Notes: generated from the letters alone by a model not told the origin. DNA of 64,000 bases from Jacaranda mimosifolia (GCA_018894105.1 CM032128.1:21743001-21807000), one strand, 5' to 3'. Numbered from the stretch's first letter, positions 1 to 12,681 are shown. A program made the numbers and translations.

Positions 1-72
1 GATGATAATAAAGCGTGAAGTGGAAAAGAATGCAAGAGAGAAGCAACCAAGCTTATCTTATCCCTATTTTCC

Positions 73-297
73 AAGGCAAATCACATAATTAGTCCCTAAA
101 ATTTTACTCTAAAATTACTTTAGTCCTCAATTTTCAAAAGTTCATTTTTTAGTCTTTAACATTAATATATCATTTTATTTTAGTCCTTAAAACCACTTTC
201 TGGTGGTATTTGATCGGAAAATTGATTAATTTTGACTTTTTAAGGGCAAAATTGTCATTTTTGATTTTATGTTCCAATTTAGTCCTTATGTCACTTA
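73..297 (+). repeat. Left terminal inverted repeat of the 73-1602 element
   Basis: It pairs as an inverted repeat with 1372-1602. Inside, a TTTAGTCC-like motif recurs several times (around 91, 120, 152, 180 and 279), so the TIR itself has short internal repeats. Confidence 0.8.
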
Positions 298-599
298 TTC
301 TTTTTTTCTTTTTTTAAGAAAAAATTGCATTTTATATCCTATGAACATGGAAAAGGGCAAAAAAAACCCTTATGAAAAAAAAAGCCAAAAAACCTTCTTG
401 TGTTTTGAAAATTATGCACACCGCCTCCCGCTCCTGATTTACTTCAATTTAACCTTAATTTTAAAATATAAAGGCTTTATTATCCTTAATTATTTCATAT
501 ATTTTTAATTTAATTAATTTTTTTTTAAGTATCATCCTCTTTAAATTTAAAAACTGTTTTTAATTTTCATATCTCTAATTTATTATGCTTTTTTCAGTT

Positions 600-760
600 T
601 CATATATATATATTATATAATATAGATATATATACACTTATGTTATATGTAAGTTTTATATATTTATAAATGTTATATATTTGTATATGATATATATTAA
701 TAAATAAATATAAATATATACATGAATAAACAAATACACTATATAATTATATTTGTGTAA
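600..760. repeat. AT-rich low-complexity sequence
   Basis: TATATA-type low complexity within the left half of the 73-1602 element. No gene is seen here or elsewhere in 298-771. Confidence 0.7.
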
Positions 761-771
761 CAATCTCACCC

Positions 772-1055
772 ACTGTTACACCCTGCACCCTCCGCAACCC
801 CGTCCACACCCCACCACTTGGTGGTTGGCCATGGCACTACCTCCAGCAAACCCACCTCCTGTACACTGCACTTTGTAGCCCCACCCCACCCCATCCCTAA
901 CTCCTTCGTCCCCACCCAACCATGCAACTATCGGTGCAAATAGGGCCATGACAGCCATGATCGCCACACCACTTTGAAAAACAACAACCATGGATGCTGT
1001 GTTCTAAGCTACCATGGTTGTACCTTCACCATGGCCACTATTATTCACGTCAATA
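772..1055. other. GC-rich insert in the TIR element, possible captured fragment
   Basis: This block is clearly richer in C and G than its AT-rich surroundings and carries many CCACC/CCATGG-like words. Its minus strand is open for 71 codons (776-991), low in complexity and rich in Gly and Val. Mutator-like elements are known to capture host gene pieces, which is why I mark it. The peptide resembles nothing I recognise and may be chance. Confidence 0.35.
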
Positions 1056-1346
1056 ATCCATTTAGATTGTTCTTGAAATAGTTGTTCAATCACTTCAAGA
1101 GAATGAATACATGTGACATTAAATCAATTAATTAAACATTTTATATTGATTGAACCAATAACTAAACATAAAAATACATTTGTACCCTGGGGTAGTATGG
1201 CCTCAATACAAAGTGATGTTTTTAGATTTAAGAATGGATAACTTCAATGAATAGCAAAGAATGTAGTACAATTTCTGCCAATTAAAAAGCATTTTAGTAC
1301 CTTTATCATGTAATTATCAAATATATTAAGAAATGTAGTTGTTGGC

Positions 1347-1369
1347 ATATATATATATATATATATATA
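1347..1369. repeat. (AT)n microsatellite
   Basis: An uninterrupted AT dinucleotide run just inside the right TIR of the 73-1602 element. Confidence 0.9.
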
Positions 1370-1371
1370 AA

Positions 1372-1602
1372 AGGTAACATAGGGATTAAAGTGGAACATA
1401 AAACCTTAAGTTGACAATTTTGCCCTTAAAAAGTCAAAATTGGTTAATTTTTCAGTCAAATACCACCGGAAAGTGGTTTTATTCTAAGGACTAAAATGAA
1501 ACAATATATTAATATTATGGACTAAAAGATGAACTTTTGAAGATTAGGGTCTAAAGTGATTCTAAAGTAAAACTCCATAGACTAATTATGTGATTGGCCT
1601 TT
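1372..1602 (-). repeat. Right terminal inverted repeat of the 73-1602 element
   Basis: Its reverse complement matches 73-297, including the shared blocks CACATAATTAGTC near the outer end and GGGCAAAATTGTCA near the inner end. An (AT)n run at 1347-1369 lies just inside it. Confidence 0.8.
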
Positions 1603-1689
1603 TTCCATATTAACTCCCTTATTCCTGTACTTGTTAGTTGTGTCTGCATTTGACCCTTTAGCCATAGTAAGGCCACATATTTTCCTTTG

Positions 1690-1850
1690 GAGAAATTATT
1701 TAAACATACCAAACTTATTTGAAGTACTTTCGATCCACTCATTTTATAGTTTTAACATCCTAATTCACATTTTAATTTAGACTTCACTTTCCACTCACTT
1801 GGTTTGACTAAAATGTCCTCATATATCTTATTTTCACTCTTTTTTTGTTT
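1690..1850 (+). repeat. TIR of MULE-2 (transposase-side end)
   Basis: The stretch around 1786-1850, with CCACTCACTTGGTTTGAC followed by AAAATGTCCTCATATATC, aligns with the reverse complement of the right MULE-1 end near 61080-61140, which has CTACTCACTTAATTTGAC and AAAATGCCCTTAAG. Both ends lead inward to the transposase start. The outer limit is approximate. Confidence 0.6.
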
Positions 1851-2369
1851 AAATTCAGACATACACATTCTCTCTTTTTTGTTATACCGGCACTTTCACT
1901 CTCCATCATTCCCTCACGAACACATCAAGTTAGTTTTCTTTTTTGCTTTTTATGTTCCACCATTGAAACCTGTTTCAACAAGAAAAAGCCCAAATAACTA
2001 GCTTCATTTTTCTGCATTTTATTGTGAACTCGAGTTTCTATAATTTGACAAGGTATATAATCTTCTCGACAAGCAGTAGGAAAAGGATGTAAATTTTCTT
2101 CAAATTGAACATATAAAAATGTCTTTGAATGGTCAAGATGCCCAAACCTAGCAATTATGAAGTTGTGTCTACAATGGAGTATATTGTCGATGTGTTACAA
2201 CTAGTACCAAATTATTATAAGCCTTTTTTTATATATATAAAATACATTATTTATGCATCATCATACTTAGTAGTTCAATGATTAATATTGCATGAGTGCA
2301 TTTTAATGTTTTCATATTGATACTGCACTACTTATGCTCAATCTTTATTCATGTGATTCTGTCATTCAT

Positions 2370-2860
2370 TCTTTTACAGTGAACACCTATTAGGAGTGAA
2401 ATAGAGGAAGATATTATATCCCAAACAAAAAAGGAAAAGCTAACAATAAATTATATAGCCTCCCATATCGTAAAAGTGGACAAGTGTAGGCATTAGAGTT
2501 TTTAGGTGATTGATAATAAGAAATTGTATGTTGTAGATTCACAAAATTGGAATTATACTGTATGGCCAGAAGATAGAATGCATTGCAAAATGATAGAATA
2601 CTTTACAAGCTTGTTTGTGCTTCGATTAATTAAAGGTCACTTTTTTACCATTTAGTGCAAATTGATGTAATAAAGTATTTGCTTATCATTTTATTGTATA
2701 TGTATATTTATATTACCTTTTGAAATAATAACTTGATTGATTCTATCTTTCTTCAATCAGGAAAAAGAGGATGCACAGATGACAAGGAATTAAAAAAGAT
2801 GGGCTAAGATTAGATCGTGTATGTGTGCTTATGATAACTGCTAAGTTTGTTCTTATCTAG
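2370..2860 (+). pseudogene. MuDR-type transposase fragment, C-terminal (MULE-2)
   Basis: Conceptual translation after a possible splice acceptor (TTTTACAG, about 2380) gives KEKLTINYIASHIVKV and DNKKLYVVDSQNW, in the order seen in the MULE-1 transposase C-terminus (EKKLTINHMRSRNLKVV and QDKLYAVDLHSR). That part precedes the SWIM zinc finger. Here the finger cysteines are largely lost, and stops and frameshifts break the frame. A later piece (about 2760-2860) aligns loosely with the basic stretch before the zinc knuckle. It is non-functional. Confidence 0.6.
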
Positions 2861-3049
2861 AGGATATATTAACTTGAAGTATTTGTAATGTATTATATTG
2901 ATAATTGGAGAATTTATATTATATTATTTATATTTATGATGTAATATATGGACATATTGTACTGTTCTTTTAGTGTGGAAAGAACCTTAAATGACTGTTG
3001 TTTTTAACTATTAGGCATATTTGTATTTGGAGCTATTGTCCAAATTTAT

Positions 3050-4438
3050 TTTTTTATTTTATTAGAGAGATAATACATCATTTCAGTAAAATAATACTTC
3101 ATTTTTGCAAGTACGTACTCAAGTTCAAAGGTTTAATACTTTACCAATATAATAAGGTCTAAAATACTTAAATTGAACGATGTTTAAAATATATAAAACT
3201 AATACAGCATAACAAAAAAGTAATACCTCACTTCAACAAAGTAATACTTCATCTTTGAAGGTACATTCTCGACTTGAGAAGTCTAATACTTTATCTTTAG
3301 CATCTAATACTGCATTAAAGTGATTCTATAATTATTAATGATATGATCTAGTTTTTTTTGAATTTATTGGTGAGACAACATATATACCATCCAAAAATAG
3401 TAAAACTATATTTTCTTCAATCAATGGTTGGAATACGTGTGCAAATGGTTGAGAACACGACTACTAGTGTAAAGCACCACTTTAAGTAGTAAAATGTTTC
3501 TTCTAGAGTCAACATTGTAAGAGAAAGAGTTTCGTGGCTATACCAATATAACAAGATCTAAAATATTTAAAATTAAATGATATTCAAATGTATAAAACTA
3601 ATATTGTATAACAAAAATGTAATACCTCATTTTAGCAATATAATACTTCATTTTTGTCGATAAATAGTTGACTTCAGAAGTTCAATACCTAATCTTCAGC
3701 ATCTAATACTACAATACTAGTCGTATGGCCTAATTTGCCTCAATTTATTGGTGAAACAACATATAATATTATCCAAAAATAATAAAATAATGTATTTTTC
3801 AAGTAATGGTTGGAATATGCATGTGTTTAAATTATTTAGGGTTTTAGGATTTAATGTGAGAAGGAATTATGAATATTGACTATTGTTTTCAGCTACTATC
3901 CAGAATTATTTTTTAATTGTCAGAAACACAAAACCTCATTTCAGGAAAGTAATACTTCATTTTTGTAGGTAAAAACTCAACTTAGATTAATACTTTATAT
4001 TCAAAATCTAGTACTGCACTAGAGTGATTTTATACTTATTAGTCATATGGCATAATTTTTCTAATTTTATTAGTGAAATAATATATAAGACCATTCAAAA
4101 ATAATAAAACCATATTTTCTTTATTTAATGATTAGGATAAACCCGTGTTCAAATGATTGGGAACACAACTACTAGTGTAGAGCACTAGTATTGGCAGTAA
4201 AATGTTTCGTTTGAACGCCAACATTGTAGGGGAAGATAAGAGTTTCACGGCTATACCAACATAACCAGGTCTAGAATACTTAAATTGAATGATGATTAAA
4301 ATGTATAAAACTCACACTGTAAATTAGAAGAAATTACCTTGTTGAAGCAAAATAAATACTTCATTTATTTAACTTTATACTTTATGACTCGAACCAAATA
4401 CTTTATCGTAAGAAAATAATATTGCAATTGAGTGTTTT
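3050..4438 (+). repeat. Degenerate tandem repeat of MULE-2, about 400-bp units with about 22-bp phasing
   Basis: The sentence ACCAATATAA.AAGGTCTAAAATA recurs near 3142, 3541 and 4253, and a long block at 3390-3550 recurs at 4090-4260. Within units, TAATACY words recur about 21-22 or 43-44 bp apart. No coding sequence is seen. The array is cut at 4439 by the copia 5' LTR and continues at 13982. Confidence 0.75.
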
Positions 4439-5717
4439 TGTTAACCCCTTGATGATTTATACTATTTTGATTATGACAAAATTACTCTCCTAAAATTATG
4501 TGCTGCAAGTATGCAATCGAATTATGAAATACCTTTCCATATTATCTGCTGGAATATGTCTACACTAGAATTTACTTTCCATAATTAAAAGATATCTTGA
4601 AGATTCTAGTTTGATTCACATCTATAACTTAGGAAAGAAATTGAATCCTGCTATAATCATTGATACATCTGCAATTTATGGAACTAATGATGTTTACTTA
4701 AATATCTTGTTTCTTTATTTGATTCAATGGACACTTACCTAAATAAGAATTTATAGCCATTGGATATAAGCATATAAATAAGACAATATGCAACATTGTT
4801 AAGCAAGAATCATTTAGTCGGGAAAAGATCTTTGTTAAGTGTTTTGAGGAGTTGTGTGATACTCTTATAAACGTTTTGTGCTTAAATGTTGCTAATTTCT
4901 TGCTCCACGTGTGTTTTCGAGGGAACTTGTGGTGAAGAAGGTCAAAGGGAGATTTGCCTTCAACAGACGTTGGGGAGACGAGGACAAGGCCGTTTGTGTC
5001 TTAAAGGACCTAGTGGTGAAGAGGGATGGGAGTCATACCTGCTCTCGAGGGACCTCGTGAAGAGAACAAATCGGCACTTGGTTGCTCTAATGACCTCTAG
5101 GTGAAGAAACTAGTAGAGCAGTACTATCTGGAATCTTCTGTAGTGTTCTTGGTTCTGATCTAGAAGGAGAGTCTAGAGCTTGACGTACGGAGTGGCAACA
5201 ACTCATCCAACAGTTCACAGAGGTTGTGCAAGTGAATCTAATAGAAGTTCCCCTAGGCTTATTCATAAAGCAACTAGTTTCACAGTACTCTATGCCTTAT
5301 CCTGTCTAGGATTTCGGTTTAGCTTTTTGCGAAGAGCTGATTTTTCACCCTTGTAGGTTGTTTCTGTTCCTTAACTTTCATTCTGTCAAATTACTAATAT
5401 TAACTATAAAATATTCTTATATTCTTAATTGATTTGACAAGTTCAAAATCCTAAGTGAAAACTTAGGTAGAAATTAGGCTTGCCAAACTTCTATAAATAC
5501 CAGTATCATTTTACTTTTATTTTTATTGCTTTATTTATCACTGGTCCGACTGGTTATTTAACTGGTACTTACAAATTCCAGTCAGTAAATAAAACTATTT
5601 TTTGCAAAAGATTTAAATTATTTTGAAAGGCCATAAGGTATTTAGGTGATAAAGTTTCACCGCATTAAAATCCCTTAGGCTTAATTCACCCCTCTCTTAG
5701 GCTTATAATCACTCACA
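4439..5717 (+). repeat. Copia 5' LTR
   Basis: Begins TGTTAACCCC, ends ACTCACA, and matches 12696-13981 along its length, for example the TATGCAATCGAATTATGAAA block and the GGAACTTGTGGTGAAG region. Short open frames inside it (such as 4886-5104) are not genes. Confidence 0.92.
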
Positions 5718-5718
5718 A

Positions 5719-5731
5719 TTGGCATCAGAGC
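5719..5731 (+). other. Primer binding site (initiator Met-tRNA type)
   Basis: TTGGCATCAGAGC lies one base after the 5' LTR. It differs by one base from the TGGTATCAGAGC complement of plant initiator tRNA-Met used by most copia elements. Confidence 0.85.
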
Positions 5732-5751
5732 ATTGATGCTCTACATCGTGG

Positions 5752-7500
5752 TGTAACTACCAAAGTAAAAGATCCTATAGCCACTAACACTCTTGATGTC
5801 TTTGTAGAAGAGCAATCACACAATCGGCCTCCATTGTTTGATGGTTCCAATTATGCTACTTGGAAAAACCTGATGCAAGAATACATAATTGCCCTAGATT
5901 TTGATTTATAGTATATGGTCAGTGAAGGGCCAACAATTCTAATGAAATTAATTAACGGATAGATGGTTCTAAAAGAGCGATGAGAATTTACCAATGATGA
6001 CAAAAAGGCCATCTCAATGAATACAAAGGCCAAAAATATTCTGTTATATGCTCTCACCAAAGAAGAGTACAACCAAGTTAGTACATGCGCTACAAAAAAG
6101 CAAATGTGGGAAATGTTGTAAGTGACCCATGAAGGTACTAGTCAGGTTCGACAAGAGAGGATTGCTCTTCTCATTCACAAGTATGAAATGTTCTAGATGA
6201 AACCTAATGAGGCCATAAGTCAGATGTACGCACATTTCATGGAAATTATAAATCATGTGTTCACACTCAGTAGAACTATAAACAATGATGAGCAAGTTTG
6301 AAAGATTCTTAGATCGCTTCCGAAGGAATGGACGTCAAAAGTTACTGCTATTTAAGAAGCTCGTGATCTTAGCAGGATGGCCATCAGTGAACTAATTGGA
6401 CCTTTCACATCCCATGAGATGACGCTGCTGAATAAAGATGAAAGTTCAAAAACAAAAGCTAATAAGAATATTGCTTTTAATACTGATCATGATTCCAACT
6501 CGAAACTTCAAGAAGATCTTGATGAGGACTAGGTTAAGGATGAAATCATTTTGATTTCCCAGATATTAAAGCAACTAATGAACCTCAAAAAGAAATTTCG
6601 AAACAACAAATCAATACCAAAAAGAACCAATTCGGAAACTCAAATTACCAAGCCAGCTCGCTGCTACGAATGCAATGAAATCGGACACAGAAAACCAAAT
6701 TATCCCCAATTGAGGAAATATGCAAAACAAGTTAAAGTTAAAGCAACGGCAACCACATGTGACGAATCTGATGGCGAACAATATGACAATGAAGAAATTT
6801 GCTTTATGGTAAATCAAGTAAGTGTATCTCTTCATGTTCTGATTATGATTCTAGTGATGAAATTAACATTGACGAGGATGTGCAAAAATTGCTTAACCTT
6901 TATAGAATTCGTGTCAAAATACTTATTGATAAAACTAAAGTCTTGCAAGAAAAAGCGGATTATATGTGGGAAGAATTGGATAGGACTTATAAATATAAGT
7001 TTGAAATGCAAATGGCTAAAAGTAAAGAGACCCTTGACGCTAAATGCAAAAGGAAAATGAACGATTGGCTCACTAAAGAAAATAATTCCTTGAAAAAACA
7101 AATTGAAAACATGAGCTGTGAAATTGAAGGAAAAATTATTGTTGAAAAATGCTTGCATGCTAAGGATGGTCTAGGTGAATGTTCCATAAGTGTCAAACAC
7201 ACACATATGCCTATTCCACCTGGAAATAATGCAAAAAAAGATCGAAAGTTTAGAAATCGCATGAATAAAAAAACTACCAAACTGGTTTCAACAACTTCTA
7301 GAAGAAATTTCAAACCAATTTGAAAAACTTGCTTTACTTGTGGTAGATCTAGTCGTGTCAATTATAGATATCCAATTGAAAAACTCATTGATACCAAGTT
7401 TTTTTGGGTAAGAAAGTTATCTGCTACTAACCATGAAGGACCCAACACAATTTGGGGACCTAAAACAAACTAATATTTTGTAGGTTCAGGCTAAGGAACA
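5752..7500 (+). pseudogene. Copia gag (nucleocapsid polyprotein), broken
   Basis: Translation shows the UBN2/gag region: RPPLFDGSNYATWKNLMQEY near 5827, then IHKYEMF and MYAHFMEIINHVF. A zinc knuckle reads CYECNEIGHRKPNY (about 6662-6703), in which the last Cys of CX2CX4HX4C has become Tyr. A Lys-rich coiled-coil-like tail follows (6800-7320). Several in-frame stops and at least one frameshift (two overlapping open stretches near 6800-7060) make it non-functional. Gag would package the element RNA in virus-like particles in the cytoplasm. Confidence 0.85.
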
Positions 7501-7509
7501 TTCCCAGAA

Positions 7510-10500
7510 ACAAAAGTAATACTTGGATAGTGGATGTTCCAGGCATATGACAGGGGATACATCTATGTCCCTTAAGCTTAACAATTGTCTTGTAGGAAAT
7601 GTTCTCTATATAGACAACACAAAAGAATGTATAATAAGTAAAGGTACTATTGGTAAGCAAACTAGTACTACTATTGATAATGTATGGATTGTTAAGGGCC
7701 TTAAGCATAACTTGCTTAGTATCAGTCAACTATGTAATCAAAGTTATTAGGTTAAATTCCATCCTACTCATTGTGTCAATAAGCAAAATGAGAAATTGGT
7801 TTTTACTACTACTAGGGATGGAAATATTTATTGTATAACCCTTGATGATTTAACCTGTCAAAATGTGGAGTGTTTAGCTACTTTTAGATGAAGAATACTA
7901 GAAATAGCATAGAAGATTGGGCCACGTAAATATGGAGTTTATATCTCATCTCACAAAGAAAGATCTTGTCAAAGGAGTAACAAAGTAAAACTTCACTAGG
8001 GACAGGATATGTGATGCATGTCAAAAGGGAGAGCAAATCTGAACATCTTTCAAATCAAAGAATGAGGTCACAACTTCCAGGCTGCTGGAACTTCTACACA
8101 TTGACCTATTCGGACCTATGAAAATCGCTTCCCTTGGAAGTAAAAGATATGTGTTCGTTATAGTAGATGGTTATACTCATTTTACATAGGCCTTATTTTT
8201 TGCTCATAAAAATGATGCTCTAAATGCTTTCTTCCACTCATTAAAAGGCTTTAAAATAAAAAGGGTTATTTTATTAAGAAAATTCGAAGTGATCATGAAA
8301 CTGAGTTTGATGAAATAAACTTTACTTTATTTTGTGAAGAACATGGTTACATTCATGATTTTTCTACTCCTAAGACTCTCCAACAAAATGGGATGGTTGA
8401 AAGAAAAAAAAAAGGATTTTGCAAGAAGTTGCTAGAACCATGCTTAATGAATATGATCCTCTAAAATTCTTTTGGGGTGAAGCTATGAATGCAGCTTGTT
8501 ATGTGTCAAATCGTGTTTTCTTAAGACCACTTTTGAGAAAAATCCCATACAAATTGTAGCACGATAAACTCCTAAATATTTCTTATTTCCATGTCTTTGG
8601 TTGCAAATGTTACATTCTTAATTCTAGAAATTATTTGACAAAGTTTGATGTCAAAATTGATGAGGCTATCTTTGTTGGTTACTTAATACAGAGTAAAGCG
8701 TATTGAGTATTTAATAAGAGAAAAAGAATGGTTCAAGAATCCATGCATGCTAAGTTTGATGAAACTAACCCATCTTGTGCCAAGGAAACTTTGAGCAAAG
8801 AAGTTGCAGGATTCGAAGAACTAATTAAGATTTTGGACCCTGAGCCATCAACATCAAATGAAGAGGAGCCGAAATTATTTGAGGAACCAAATCCCATTGT
8901 TGAAACTGATTCTAGTAAATCAGTAGAAAAGACTGGACAGAGAACTAGAAAGTTTAAACATGCTTCCAGTCACCCTACGGATAGAATCATTAGAGATCCT
9001 TAAGCTGGAATAACTATAGATCTAAAGCCAGACAAGTTCCACCCGATGAATTTAACCATGTTCTCATTTCAATAATTGAACCTAAAGATGTCAAAGAAGC
9101 ATTAAAAGATCTATTCTAGATTGAAGTAATCAAGGAAGAATTGACTCAGTTTGAAAATAATGAAGTCTGGAAGCTAGTAGAACGACCATCAAACCATCCA
9201 GTGGTTGGTACCAAGTAGGTGTTCAGAAAATAAGTTGGATAAAATCAGTAAAGTTACCAGAAATAAAGCCAGACTTGTAGCAAGTGGCTACAATCAATAA
9301 GAGGGCATTGACTACGATGAAACGTTTGCTTCAGTTGCAAGGTTAGAATCAATTAAAATGCTTCTTACCTTTGCATCTCGTAAAAAGTTTATGCTTTATC
9401 AAATGGACATAAAAAGTGCTTTTCTAAATAAGTTCATAAAAGAATAAGTTTATGTTGAGCAACCACCCGGTTTGAAAATCAAAATTTTCATCATCATGTT
9501 TTTAAACTGACAATGGCTTTATGTGGACTAAAACAAGCTCCTAGAGCTTGGTATGATCGATTGGGAAACTTTCTCATAAACAATGATTTTTCTATTGGAA
9601 TCTTAGATACCATATTGTTTACTAAGCATCAGGAAAATATTTTTCATATTGTTCAAGTTTATGTCAATGACATTATTTTCAGTGCTACTAATGATCTACG
9701 TTGTTGAGAGGTTGCCAAGAAAATGAAGCAAGAATTTGAGATAAGCATAATGGGAGAGCTCAACTTCTTCTTGGGACTTCAAGTAAAGAAAACGCAGAAA
9801 GGGACATTCATCTAGCAAGAAAAGTATACAATGGAGCTTCTAAAGAAGTTCAGAATGAGTGAATGAAAGCTTGCAACCACTCCCATGAGTACAAATACCA
9901 AACTGGAACTTGATGAGGATGATAAGAGAGCAGACAAAAAAGTTTACAGAGATATGATTGGTAGTTTACTTTATTTAATTGCTAGCCATCCAGATATTAT
10001 GTTCTCAATATGCTTATGTGCTAGATTCCAGTCTGACCCAAAGGAATCCCATTTGAATGCTATTAAAAGAATATTGATATATCTTAAGGGAACATCTAAC
10101 TATAGCTTATGGTGTCCACATTCTAAATCTTTGAATTTCATAAGCTAGTCTGATTCGGATTATGCTAGTTGTAAGATAGATAGAAAAAGTACCAATGGTG
10201 GTTGTCAACTACTGAAAAATTGCCTGGTTTCATGGTGCAGTAAAAAGTAGAGTGTAGTTGCATTATCTACAAACAAGGCAAAATACATGGCCTTGAGAAA
10301 TTGTTGCACCCATGTATTATGGATGAAACATATCTTGCATGCTTTGGTATTAATGTGCCTTGTGTGCCCATTTTATATGATAGTTTCAATGCTATTAGCA
10401 TCTCTAAAAATCTAGTTTTACATTCACGCACAAAACATATTGAATTTAAGTATTATTTCTTGCATGATCATTTAAATAAAGGTGATATATCAATTGATTT

Positions 10501-10628
10501 TGTGTATATTGAAAATCGGCTTGTAGATATTTTTACAAAAGCATTGGAGGAAAGAAAATTCATTGATATAAGGAATAAATTAAGAATAAAATCAAAATTT
10601 TATTCGGTGGGAGAAATAAACCATAATT
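7510..10628 (+). pseudogene. Copia pol (protease, integrase, RT, RNase H), broken
   Basis: Domains come in copia order. The aspartic protease motif DSGCSRHMTGD is at about 7526. The integrase has a GAG-pre-integrase segment with RICDACQKGEQ (about 8010) and a core LLHIDLFGP (about 8093). A variable linker (8728-9003) precedes the RT, which has SVARLESIKMLLTFAS (9333), LYQMDIKSAFLNK and CGLKQAPRAWYDRL (9517). The YVDD box reads YVND. RNase H has DSDYAS and HSRTKHIEFKYYFLHD, and ends near IFTKALEERKF. At least ten stops interrupt it. No continuous polyprotein is possible. Confidence 0.92.
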
Positions 10629-10894
10629 AAACTTGGCAGTTATTTCATCTTGAAAACCACCTAATATTGCTAGATATTTCCTCTCCCATTACCATTTTAT
10701 TTCCAAAATTCTCGGCCATTATGATAATTAACTAATCCACTTTCCAAAAACACATTTTTCAAGCTATCTTTATTTCTAACTGATTCATCATCTTCTTTTG
10801 CGCATAGAAACCCTCTTCTCGTCTCTTCTTCATTCTTTCAAGTTTTTGCAACAAAAAATCTCCTTTTCACCTCTCTCTTTCGGTCTTTTCCAAA

Positions 10895-12315
10895 ATGCCA
10901 AAAAGAGAAAGTTCTCAGTCTTATGAACCTTCCTCAAAGAAAAAGAAACTTCTTCCATCCTCATCTGAACCCGTTCCTATTGAAGTATATGAAGCCCCTC
11001 TCCTACTAAAATGGTATAATAACTCCAACTTTGATGATAAAAAATCATTCTCCTCTAATAAGCCTGAGTTCTTAGGCTCTGAGGAGCCTGGTATTAAGGA
11101 CACCTCCATGGGTTCTCCTGAAAAAATCAAGTGGTTCAAATAAGGGTATGTCGAGCCCTAAGTCCTCTGTTTCAGTCAATCCTGAAGAAATCACTGACTG
11201 GAATTTCAGTAAGGTTCCCTTATCTCTTAAGTTACATTCTACTAAAGCTGAAAAATATTATTGGCGCAAAATCTCTGGTCAAAATCTGAATAGGGGAAAA
11301 GAGGTTAATTTTGATTCTATGCCAAAATCTCTTGTCATTGATCTTGTGTACAAACTAAAATGGGACAATTTTATGAAAGTAGATGAAAGGACCTGCCCAT
11401 ATCTTGTGAAGTTATTTTACTCCAACTTTACCTTCGTTGAGTCTGAAGATGATGTTTCAATTAAGTCCTATGAGTTTAGGAAAAGAATTATGTTATCTCC
11501 ATCAAAACTGAACTTTTTACTTGATCTTACTGATGATGGTACTAAGTTTTTTAGTTTTGGAGAGTTGTTTGATGCTAACAATTCCTATAATGAAATCACC
11601 AAATTATTTTAGGTTGGTAAATAATATACTTTATCTGGTGAGGCTGCTTTGAATAAGTTGAAAATTGAATATATATTCTACTTCATAATGCTCGGTTGTA
11701 CTATTTTCCTCCTCTCTGGTATCTAGTGGTGGTCACTCTATTGATCTAAATTCCATGACTCTTTATGTGATGGCTAAGTCTGTTAGGCAAGAACCAGTCA
11801 ATATTAGCTTTATAATTCTAAAATACATGGTATATTCATTCTCCCATCAAGCAAAAAATCTTTCTACTCTATGATCCCTACTCATATTTTTAAGCGTGAG
11901 GGAGTTTTCTCACCACCTGCTTGGATTAAGGGGGAGTGTGATCATAAAATCTTAGACCTTGCTAGCCCTAGAAAAATGAAAATCTAGTATTCTAAGGATA
12001 ATGGACGGTTTAAGGGTGTTGGTAGAACCCCTCACAGTATCAAGCTTTGACCCTGTAAATCCAAAATTCTAGTATCTATTATCTCAGAATCTAAACAATC
12101 TAGTTTTGTTCACCCCACTCCCATTAAAATGCCAAGAAGGGCTCAAGGGAGGTAAAGTGGATGCTGGTCTTGAAGCTAAGATAGATGATCTTAGTAAGGT
12201 TGTGGAGATACTTGCAGAATGCCTAGAAACCCTTGTTGATTCCATGGATTACAAGCTCGAGTGTCTTCTTCGCAAATTCAGTCGCACTTGTGCTTCGACT
12301 AAAGGAGAAAGTTAA
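10895..12315 (+). pseudogene. Extra 3' ORF of the Sirevirus-like element (env-like or transposon-associated), broken
   Basis: Downstream of pol an ATG at 10895 opens a Ser/Lys-rich N-terminus. A second open stretch (11148-11612) contains KAEKYYWRKI and FYSNFTFVESEDDVS, which resembles the putative plant transposon protein region often found in the 3' ORF of Sireviruses. A C-terminal part (12106-12315) has a heptad-like coiled-coil pattern. It is broken by stops and frameshifts. Its function is unknown even in intact relatives; the env label is historical. Confidence 0.6.
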
Positions 12316-12681
12316 AGCTTATTTGAATGTTTTTTAGGTTCCTTTTGATGATGAAAGGAGAGAATAGTAAAATTTTGAAACTCTTATCTGCTAGAACTTA
12401 TCTGTGTTTCTAAACTTTTATCTGCTTGGATGATGAACAGTTTTATAGGCCTATAAACTTATTATTCTGGATGATTAGTTTTTGATGATTAGGTATGTTA
12501 TTAATGAAATTAATTATCCAGTATCTATTAGTATTTATTATTTCTCTGGTTTCTTGAGTACATAGAGAGGGAGAGTACAAATTGCTCTTATACAGGGGGA
12601 GCACAAGCTGGCAAAACTAGGCACATAGACAAGGGGAGCTCAGGAGATATCATTCCTCTTTATTCAAATTTTGTCATTATC
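12316..12681 (+). other. Non-coding 3' region of the copia element
   Basis: T-rich stretch, then AGAGGGAGAGTAC and CAGGGGGAGC purine-rich words before the PPT. No gene is seen. Confidence 0.6.

Larger units (their letters stand above)
73..1602. mobile_element. Non-autonomous TIR element, MULE-like (about 1.5 kb)
   Basis: The two ends are long imperfect inverted repeats (73-297 and 1372-1602) that read from AAGGCAAATCACATAATTA inward to a stretch around TTAAGGGCAAAATTGTCA. Terminal inverted repeats longer than 200 bp are typical of Mutator-like elements. The core (298-1371) has no transposase; it is AT-rich apart from a GC-rich block at 772-1055. I could not fix a clean 8-11 bp target duplication, so the outer ends may be off by several bases. 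A foldback element is the alternative. Confidence 0.75.

Noticed and set aside
1804..2001. 65-codon open frame next to the MULE-2 TIR
   Set aside because: Low-complexity Phe/Ser/Leu composition in the leader region of MULE-2; no match to the MULE-1 transposase N-terminus in this frame.
4886..5104. Cys/Gly/Glu-rich open frame in the copia LTR, and its counterpart 13166-13381
   Set aside because: It lies within LTRs, is not conserved in frame between them, and has no family resemblance.
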